Origin: Dipteris shenzhenensis
Lineage: Eukaryota > Polypodiophyta > Polypodiopsida > Gleicheniales
NCBI GenBank assembly: GCA_047967505.1
Contig: CM106540.1
DNA length: 64,000 nucleotides
Direction: 5' to 3' (one strand)
Position 1 is the stretch's first letter. Each line of letters opens with the position of its first letter. Below the pieces are notes generated by a model. The model was not told the origin of the DNA, did not search any database, and saw nothing but the letters and a program-made list of their open reading frames with translations. The translations under genes were made by a program, and so were the position numbers. Positions 56,286 through 64,000 of this stretch are shown here, in pieces.

Positions 56286-59200
56286 TTGCAAAATTTGCCC
56301 AAAATTCTAACAGTTTCCTACTCTCTTCCACTACCATCTGAACAGCTTGTGTATGTCCTCCCAGTCTTCTTCATCCACACTGATTCCCTCATCACTCAAT
56401 TGCCATCCCACTTTCCAATGGATACCAAACATGAGTTCTTTGGGTTCGAATCAGACTTGGGACTCCACCCTCACCCTAAACCCGAAGCCACTGGTCCCTT
56501 GGACTCCCAAAGCACTCTGTTTGCCACGATCCACATGCCTCCCAAGATCCCCTTGGAAGACTTGCAAGGAGAAGAAGAGACATCCACCAAGCAGGCCACT
56601 CAGGAAGGTATGCCCACAGCAGGCACACCTCCCTCAAGATCAAGAAAGTGCACCCCGATGCCATCAGCAGGCGAGTACACAGTCGTGCACTCCCAAGTAC
56701 ACTCACCACTTAGAGAAGCATGGTTCCAATAATTGGACGCTTGCATTATACATTCGGCTTTACATACAAGAGCCACAACTAAACCCTCCACTACCATACA
56801 GCAATAACATATGCAGCATTCCAAGACCCAACAGTGGAGGAGGCACTCAGATTTGTAGGTTTGAGCAGAGTGGCCACCTGTCTCCCATGCCACTTGGACA
56901 TGAAGCTACTGGCAGAATTCCTCAAGGTGTACAATAGCAACACCAACATTGGCATCCTACAAGATGCAACAGGTAATCCTCACCACTACAAATCAATCAA
57001 GACATGGTACAGGCAGCCTTCATCCTGTCGGTGGTTAGCAAAAAGTACTCCAAAAAGAAAAAGCTCGATGCCCTCAAAACGGTCTGTCACTATGACCGCC
57101 ACAAGAGCAAGGGCTGCCTCTAGTTCACAAACATCCACAATCCCAAGGTGGAGTGACCACAACAAGAGCTCACACAAGTCAAGCACATGGACCATCATCA
57201 GTCTATCGTGCCAAATATCCTATTGTGCATGGTGGAGCTCCAAGAGACCAACTGGGCTGACTACTTTTGTAGCCAAATGAGAGACGACCTTGGCACCCAC
57301 GAGGATGTAATTGGCAATCCCATGCTTTACATGCCGGTCCTCTACTACTTAAGAGTAAGCATCCGCCAGTCCGCTTCAGCCTAGTAGAGAAATCCGCCAC
57401 TGGTCCAATACAAACTGAGCCATAAGAAATGTAGGTGAAGCCCAAGAGAGCAAGGACAATGCCCAGTGTCACTCTGGTAGTTCATGTGCAACCAAACACA
57501 AGTTAGCTACTTGGACAATATGAGGACCGCCAGTTGCATGAATTCATGTGCCAACAACTGTGCCTCCAGTAGGCCGATCCTCAAAGCAAAGGCAAAGGGC
57601 TTCAAAAGGAGCCCATTCTCATCGAAGACCTCCAGGTCGATGAAACAGCCGACATTGGCATCCATCCAGAAGCAAGAGTTACATTGACTACCCCCGCTGT
57701 GCCCTATGTCTCAGTCTCCACAACCTCTCAGGAGACCACATCCTTTGCCACCGGCACATCTTCCACTCCATGGGCAAGCCTAGCAGATGCCTTACAATTT
57801 TGTAACAACGTGCCCCAATATAGGTCATCAGGTGGCTATAGCCACATGACGGCCGAGCAGTTATCATGTGCGGACCTGATGGAACTAAACCTCTTTAAAG
57901 CCATGGCACAACTCCCACAGGTCGCTCACACAATTTTACAAAGGAGGCAAGAACAAGCCTCACAACTCTCAGCCAGCAGTCTCATCCAAGCCCAACTCTC
58001 TGTGCATGATAGCCAATCGATAATGGTTGCAACCCAAGCCACAGGCCATGCCACAGTACAAAGAGCTGAAGAGTATCGAGCCAAAGCTGAGGAGCTTGAG
58101 CTAGCTCTTATGAAGCTAAAGGACGACCTCGCCACCACAAGCGAATCCTTGTTACAGATGCTCATGGACCAAGCCGACAAGGCAGAGTCAAACCTGCGAA
58201 CAACGCTCGAACTAAAAGTGCAGGCAGAAGCGTAGTATGCCCAATCACATGAGCACCACAACAACAGATCCGCTCCCTACAGGATCTCTTGGCACAAGAG
58301 AGGGAACTTACAGTTCCCTCCAAGCAAAAATGAATGCTAGCATGCCACCGACCAATCAAAGGAGTCTAGATTAGAAGAGTGAGACCAACAGGAGTTTCAG
58401 ATGTATAGGGAGGTCTCTGCCCAATTAGCCACCTACACACTTGCTCCATGCACCATCCCCCAGACCCTCCAAATGCACTTTTATGCACTCTGTGCACAAA
58501 ATCTCATCTTCCACTTAGACTTCACTACTCCACTTCTTCCTAACACCCTCCAGACCATCCTTTGTCGTAACCCTGACCACTGCTGCCCCATCTTAGCCAT
58601 GTCATACTTCTCCTTAGATCTCCAACCCACTTCTCTATCTCTTCTCTGCCCCTTCGATCTCTAGCCATTCTCCCCCCATCCCATCCTCAATTTTCAAGCC
58701 TGGTGCCGCATCATCACTGAGTCCCTTTATTATCCAATGGACGATGAAGTGATGCAAATCGCAAAGCCCGAGGAACTCACGCAGTGGGTCTACACACCCA
58801 AAATTCTACATGCAAACATCAATTGGATGTAGACCTACGGCCGCACCTCTACCATCAAATCCCAAGGGCACCTTGTGGCCTACCAGAGTCAACCTACCAC
58901 CCCCTCGACATAATAATCCTCTTCAATAGGGTGCTATAAGCTCTCCAAGACTCACTTGAGTCCTTGGTGAGCAATTTTGAAACAATTCACGTAGCCTACC
59001 CTAAGGAAGTCACCGAGGAAGAGGGAAATGAAGCAATCACCCTCTTTAATACTACCGCTCCCCTTGCCCAATTTCCACTACCATCTCCTCTAGATCTTGC
59101 CCAACCCACCCAACAAACCTCCCACCCTCCCCTCCCTCGAACAACACTGCCCGAGTACTCGTCTAACACCTCTAACACCACCACCAAGCCCTCCCCATCC

Positions 59201-60208
59201 ATCTCCTCTAATGCTCCAGTCGACCTTGACGAAGCCTTCAACACACTGCTCAAAGCAGCCAATTTTGTACAAGAAGCTGACGCATCGACGCCACTAGGAT
59301 CAGCGGAGCCGGAGCCCACCATGCCACTTGCAAATGATGACGCTCCACCATCCCCACAAGTTTCCCCACTTGAAGATGTCCACTGGCGGTTAGACTTACA
59401 CTTCTTTCACGAACTGCCAGATAGCATGCTAATGCCCCATTAGAAGTGCCATCTCGAGGGCTCTCACTCCACCTCTACAAAATTCTTGAGGTGCACCCCC
59501 TCACGCAGTTCATCATGCAGTCCTTCGATGACTGGCATCGCGTGCATTTAAAGCGCATGAGAGGAGGATACAGCCTTACCCCTGACGCCCTAGTCCCCAC
59601 GACTGATGTAGATGCCGATCTACAGCCACAATGGCGGCTCCCCTTCTTGAAGCTAGAGAAATGTTGGTGCTACTACCACAATGCACCCATCGATCATCGA
59701 GTCCACCCACTCTATATGCCCATGGAACGACGATGGTCTTGGGCCGCATTTAGAGACCTCCAGCAGAAGGACCCAAATGTGTTGTACAACTTTCCCAAGT
59801 ATAACTTCCCCAAAGAGATGACTCAGGAGGGATTTTGCTTCCACCTCCAGTCATTCAACGACATGTACGGCTCAGTTCCAGATCCTACCATCGTCGCAAT
59901 GGTACATTTCAACTGCCAGCTCCTCTTACTCCTCAGTGATCTTCTCGCCCACAATTGCCCCATTGACGACCGCCTCCACAATCTGAACAACCGAATTGTC
60001 TTCAATCCTAACATCGAACCAACGCAATTCTAGGACCTCCGACTCTACCTCTGTGTTTGACAATCTCCATGAACATCGCATCCGCACGTACGAGGATATG
60101 CATGCCATCCATTTTTGGAAGTACCGCTCGTACCTCGCTTGCCTCACTCTAGGACAGCTAGATCGCTACGTCGTCCTACAAACAGTCCTCACCACCAACC
60201 TCCTCTAG
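56286..60208 (+). pseudogene. Long unrecognised post-integrase ORF region of the gypsy element
   Basis: Successive frames on the plus strand form a region of about 3.9 kb before the 3' LTR. First is a Pro/Ser/Thr-rich part (56401-56730). Then a well-formed stretch (ITYAAFQDPTVEEALRFVGL near 56805; DMVQAAFILSVVSKKYSKKK near 57001; HHQSIVPNILLCMVELQ near 57190; GNPMLYMPVLYYL near 57313). A coiled coil lies at about 58060-58235 (AKAEELELALMKLKDDL). A second Pro/Thr-rich linker (58964-59440) is followed by a folded-looking C-terminus (WHRVHLKRMRGGYSLTPDAL, ERRWSWAAFRDLQQKDP, FHLQSFNDMYGSVPDPT). After a frameshift near 60020 it continues to a stop at 60208, 28 bases before the polypurine tract. 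I do not recognise the family. Part of it recurs inverted at 61173-62270. An env-like or accessory protein is possible, without evidence. Confidence 0.5.
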
Positions 60209-60235
60209 CACGGCTGACCCGAGGATAGATCAGTA

Positions 60236-60249
60236 ATAGGAGGGGGTCG
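60236..60249 (+). promoter_or_regulatory. Polypurine tract of the gypsy element
   Basis: AATAGGAGGGGGTCG lies directly before TGTTAAC, the probable start of the 3' LTR. Such a tract primes plus-strand DNA synthesis. Confidence 0.6.
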
Positions 60250-61172
60250 TGTTAACATCCACAGAGTACAGCTGCTGAAATGCAGGGTAATCACCGCATG
60301 ATCTACTTCAATGAACAAGCTAGTGATAGCAAGCAATGTGCACACAGAAGGAGTATAGCTCAAACTCAAGGAGTTTGATCCCCAAATATTCCAAAGCAAA
60401 AGATTCCACGAAACGTGCAGGGTTGCCGTGGAGTGTCTCATGGAAGTTAAGCCTCGCCACTCTAGGTTTTGAGCCTCAGGCGTGGGATTTGAACCACAAA
60501 TGGTTTGAGGCGTGAGGGTTCTCAGGGAGTTTGAGCCCCAAATCACCTAAGACTAGGAGGCATGAGGCTAACACAAGCGCTATTTGGGAATTAGTTAGGA
60601 ACACCTCCTAATGCCAGGTTTGTCCCAAGCGCTTTAATATGGTTAACACAAGTGCTATTTCTGCCAGTAGGGAGAGATGGAAAGAATAGTAATATGCCTT
60701 GGCACCCTACAGGCCCAAGAGCCTTTGGTTGTAAAGAGAAGGAGAGTGCTACAAATGAAAAGGGTTGGCCCTCCCTTCAAAAGGTGACTTGTATAAAAGG
60801 CCAAAGTGTTGACTTTGGTCTTCATTGTTGTTTGCACAAGTTTGAATACAAGCTCCCTATTCTCTTCCAAGAGAGTGTTTTGGTTGTTCCCTTATTTCCA
60901 TGTAGTGCCCTTGTGTCTGCCACTCCATCCCCCTTCACTCTCCTCTTCCCTTCTTCTTCCTCTTCCCTTCTCCCTCTCCTTCCCTTCTTCCCTCTCCTCT
61001 CCCCTCTTCCCCTTCCCTCTTTCTCGCGTGGAGACACATTGCAACCGTTCGAGTGACACTTGCGAGTGGCTCGTGCTATGCATTGCTCCCACAAAGAGTA
61101 GCTTGGAGTGGAGGCTCCATCGGCATATCTTCAACATCCCCATGACACGTGAGTCACTGCCGAGACCCACAA
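60250..61172 (+). repeat. Gypsy 3' LTR, about 923 bp
   Basis: It starts TGTTAACATCC after the polypurine tract, has a TATA box (GTATAAAAGG, 60791-60800), and ends ...GAGACCCACA at about 61172, where sequence of another gypsy copy in inverse orientation begins. The second half (60883-61172) recurs inverted at 52502-52795, and both copies end at the same CCCACA, which supports the end point. It contains the repeated phrase GAGTTTGA(T/G)CCCCAAAT twice (60370 and 60528). Confidence 0.65.
60791..60800 (+). promoter_or_regulatory. TATA box in the gypsy LTR
   Basis: GTATAAAAGG in the middle of the LTR, followed about 30 bases later by TTGACTTTGGTCTTCATTG, a plausible start region. Inference from position. 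Confidence 0.5.
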
Positions 61173-62270
61173 CATCTGCACTTGATAATTGCTCGACTGA
61201 CATGTGGCTATAGCCACCTGGTGGTCTATATTGGGGAGCGTTGCAAAATTGTAGGGCCTCTGCCAGGCCTACCTATGGAGAGGAAAGCTATCAGTGGCGA
61301 AGGATGTGGTCTCCTGGGGAGTTGTGGAGACTGAGACATAGGGCACAACGGGAGTGGTCGATGTGGTTTTGGCTCCAAGATGGAGGCCAATGGTGACTAT
61401 TTCATCATCGAGAAGGTCTTCGATCAAAATGGGCTCCTCTTGAACCCATTTGCCCTTGTTCTGAGGATCTGCCTACTGCTGGAGTCACAATTGTCGGCTC
61501 ATGAATTCTTGCATTTGGTGGTCCTCATATTGTGCAAGCAACTGACTTGGGTCCGGTGGCAGATGACCGGTCAGAGTGGCTCTGGGCATTTGTCCTCGAT
61601 CACTTGGGCTTGACCTCTATCTCTTCAGGCTCTGTCTGTGCTATCCCTGTGGTGAATTTTTCGGCCAACCCAAAGCCAACTGATGGATGCTACTGCAGCA
61701 AGTAGTAGAGAACTGGCATGTACAACATGGGGTTGCCAATTACTTCCCCTTCTGTCTTGAGTTCTGCCCAATTTTTAAGTTGGGGCTCCACTAAGCACAG
61801 TGGGATATTGGGCACAACAGACTAATGGTGGTCCGTGTGCTTGACTTCTGTTGCATCTCACAAGACGCCGATGTTGCTGTTGTTGTTGTACGCCTAGAGG
61901 AATTCTGCTAGCAACTTCATGTCCTGGTGGCATGGGAGACGGTCTGCACTTTGATCAGGCCAGCAACTTTGAGTGTATCCTGAACCTCAGGCTCCTTGGG
62001 AGCATCCATCTTCCCAAGACCTTTTGGCCTATTGGTATAGGATCTTATGATCCTCAATCCTGTAGTCCTTGTAATGGGTTGGTACCTGCCATAGGTCCTC
62101 TTTTTCTTCAGTTTCCTCCTTTATTTCTGTCGAATCCATTGTCCTTTTGGCCTTAGCCATGCTTTTGGATACAGGGGGTTTGGGACTGAAGGGGGCTCTT
62201 CCATTGCACTTATAGAGCCGACGGGGGAAGTTATCTTACTCACCCTCCTAGTTCCCCGATTGGAGGAGAA
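61173..62270 (-). pseudogene. Inverted fragment of a second gypsy copy, post-integrase region
   Basis: Reading the minus strand from high to low coordinates reproduces blocks of 56860-57880 in the same order: CHQDMKLLAEFL (near 61920), KHTDHH then SVVPNIPLCLVEPQ (near 61830-61790), GNPMLYMPVLYYL (near 61740-61695) and PQYRPPGGYSHM (near 61235-61200). It lacks the DMVQAAFILSVV segment present in the other copy. Stops are common. Similarity ends at 61173, where the LTR of the other copy begins, consistent with one gypsy element inserted into, or rearranged with, another. Confidence 0.75.
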
Positions 62271-62274
62271 TTCT

Positions 62275-62496
62275 TGGTGAGCAGTCGTGGCACCCACGTA
62301 TGACAGCCAATGGGTGTGGTGGTTAAAGGTCACTGTGCCTTTACCTTGGTTATGTACAATACTCAAACACATATATAAATGAATGAAAAAGAAGATTAGG
62401 GTGGTTCTGCACCCACCAAAACTTGTGGCTCTCTATCTCTCTCTCTCTCTCTCTCTCTCCTTCTTCCGTTCTTGCTTCCGTTGAGAGCACTCTCAA
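62275..62496 (+). repeat. 5' LTR of a copia element entering from here (start approximate)
   Basis: A TATA-like ACATATATAAATG (62369-62381), a (CT)n run (62433-62460) and the end ...GCACTCTCA come directly before a copia primer site. The left boundary is uncertain: TGAGCAG at about 62276 is the best TG start. The partner LTR is outside the window. Confidence 0.6.
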
Positions 62497-62498
62497 CT

Positions 62499-62510
62499 GG
62501 TATCAGAGCC
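62499..62510 (+). promoter_or_regulatory. Copia primer-binding site
   Basis: TGGTATCAGAGC, complementary to the 3' end of initiator-Met tRNA, two bases after the LTR end. The same site occurs at 47310-47321 and, on the minus strand, at 2344-2355. Confidence 0.9.
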
Positions 62511-63932
62511 CGGGTGATCTAGTTGAGCGTGCATGAATGCTTGAAGCTCAGCAGCTCTGTGGGAGGAAGGAGAAGCTCTATGGGAAGCTTTGTGGGTGAC
62601 TTTACTTACATTTGAGTGTGCAGAGACCTTGGAGGAACCTTTGGAAAAGTCACTTTGGTTTTGCGAAGTGGTTTTGAGAGCCTCTTAAGTGTTTTCAAAG
62701 AAAAAGTCATTTTTTGAGCTTTTCCCTGTTTCGTTCGATGACAGACACTCCGTATTGGCTTGTAGAGGCAACTATTGCTTGCTTTTGGTGTCCACTTCAC
62801 TTCAGGAGCTTGGAAACACCTTCATTCTTGAATTTGGGATCATTTCATTGGATTTCTGACTCACTGTGTCAGTTTCTGCGTTTTTTGCCCGGGTGTTGGA
62901 ACTCAAGTTTGGAGCAACCATTTGCAGATCTGTCAGTTCTGGTGGACTCAGGAGGTCCTAAAACTTCTATGTTGCTCATCATTCACACTCCGGTGGAGTT
63001 TACAAACAGCTCTGTTTCCAAAAACGTCTTTCAGTCCGTGTGTTGGACCTAGTGATTGAGACCACGGTTTCCAAAACCGTCTGTCCCATTGCGTTCCGGA
63101 CGCCCAAAGACCCCTACCTATCAGTTCTTACGCAATTTGGTGGAGGATTTTCAGAGTTATAGATCTCTGTGTATTCGATTTCATCTCTCTGTTATGCATT
63201 TTTCATTCTAAGGTTTTGAAACCTTAGATTTATGCCACATGGCAGTGGATAAGTGTTGACTCCCATTTCTCCCTCATCGGTTGGGATTTTGGAGTTCTTA
63301 CAAAAGAGAGATATTTGCAGATTTTCTTGCTGATTCCGATTATGCAATGGCGCCCATGTTTTGAGGCATCTCAGGTTCTATTTTTCAATAGCGGTCATTA
63401 CCGTGGGACTATGATTTCTTGAGCATACCTTATGCAGATCACTCTGGTTGCAGTTTGAGCAGTGTGCACTCATGTGCACTCATTCGTGGTATGCATTGGG
63501 TTGTAGTGGATGATTTATAGGCCATTTGGATGCATTGCGGTCCTTATTGGATGCACTGATAGGCCCACATTGCCTTGTGGGACGCTATTTTTTATGGACG
63601 CTTTGCACATAGATGCTATTTTATGCTGAGGGATAGCTTTGACACATTGCAGGTGATGCACTGATAGTGTTATGCTCTCTTGGATGAGATATTATTGATG
63701 CATATGCCAGTGGACGGTGTTTATGCTTGAGTCATTTGGCACTTATTGGCATTTTCTTTTGGGCCAGATTTGCTCATATGGATGCATAGTATATGCACAT
63801 GAGTCAAATGCTTTGAGCTTTGAGTTTTGGTGATATTTCACTCCATTGTGGTATACACATTTGGGTGCACCTGGTATTTGGTGTGATTCTCTCTTGAGGC
63901 ACTAGCATTTGGGATTTTGTTTCATTTGCATC
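62511..63932 (+). other. Long leader of the copia element
   Basis: About 1.4 kb between the primer site and the gag start without a recognisable gene. It is T-rich, with several TTGCATGC/GGATGCA-type phrases near 63520-63800. A leader of this length is long for copia. It probably holds the packaging signal, which is inference. Confidence 0.6.
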
Positions 63933-64000
63933 ATGGCATCCTTTTGCATGTCTGAAAAGGAGTTTTTCAGCATTAAAAAGTTTGATGGGACAAAATTTTC
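63933..64000 (+). CDS. Copia gag, N-terminus (continues beyond the window)
   Basis: ATG at 63933 opens MASFCMSEKEFFSIKKFDGT with no stop before the window edge. Copia gag proteins typically begin with such a short lead followed by a F-x-G-x-N/K-F/Y block, and the location downstream of LTR and PBS fits. Only 22 codons are visible, so it cannot be said whether this copy is intact. Confidence 0.6.
   Translation, partial: MASFCMSEKEFFSIKKFDGTKF

Noticed and set aside
57926-59322. Minus-strand frames opposite the gypsy post-integrase region
   Set aside because: They overlap the plus-strand frames that recur in the second copy; the plus-strand reading also fits element orientation.
60652-61213. 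Plus-strand frames of 134-135 codons in the gypsy LTR
   Set aside because: They run through the LTR pyrimidine tract (SSSLLP repeats) and lie after the TATA box; no protein motif.

Overview
The window looks like one piece of a large, repeat-rich land-plant nuclear genome. Evidence seen in the sequence: plant-type telomere repeats (TTTAGGG), Ty1/copia elements with the plant initiator-Met primer site (TGGTATCAGAGC), Ty3/gypsy and L1-type LINE remnants, many local duplications and dinucleotide microsatellites, and one intron-containing plant-specific gene, a heavy-metal-associated isoprenylated protein (HIPP). Low gene density and the transposase-like families resembling ones I know mainly from invertebrates and non-seed plants suggest a fern, lycophyte or gymnosperm; that is inference, not proof.

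Layout. 1-4.9 kb: an LTR-like segment, a non-autonomous copia-type element on the minus strand with PBS and PPT, a decayed LINE reverse transcriptase, and about 0.8 kb of degenerate interstitial telomere repeat. 4.9-8.5 kb: a long decayed gene whose core resembles the uncharacterised DUF7869-type proteins and has a DDE/D-like acidic motif layout. 9-22 kb: LINE and gypsy remnants, including a nearly full-length minus-strand L1-type element (ORF1 with zinc knuckle, ORF2 with endonuclease and RT), and the first of two copies of a 247-248 bp terminal-inverted-repeat element. 22-28 kb: AT-rich sequence with nested duplications carrying CT/AC microsatellites. 28.6-30.1 kb: the HIPP gene, five exons, apparently intact. 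30-35 kb: GC-rich spacer, tandem triplication, inverted repeats and the second TIR element.

35.5-41.1 kb: a second decayed transposase-like gene (DFTENY, WLDG and HKKG motifs), flanked on both sides by GCTTT-type repeat arrays in opposite orientations; a fragment of a second copy lies near 52.4 kb. 42.5-51.5 kb: remains of an unrecognised minus-strand gene, one exon of which is split by a 3.6 kb copia element; the exon regains an open frame when the element is subtracted. Its middle part holds an array of about 300 bp higher-order repeats, itself interrupted by a 995 bp foldback element with a 9 bp target duplication. 52.5-61.2 kb: a gypsy element with decayed pol and an unusually long unrecognised region between integrase and the 3' LTR; part of a second copy follows in inverted orientation. 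62.3 kb to the end: the 5' LTR, primer site, leader and gag start of another copia element running off the window.

Apart from HIPP, and possibly the copia gag that runs off the end, nothing here looks like an intact gene. The main biological interest is the two transposase-like lineages, the array and foldback structures around the second one, and the post-integrase region of the gypsy family.
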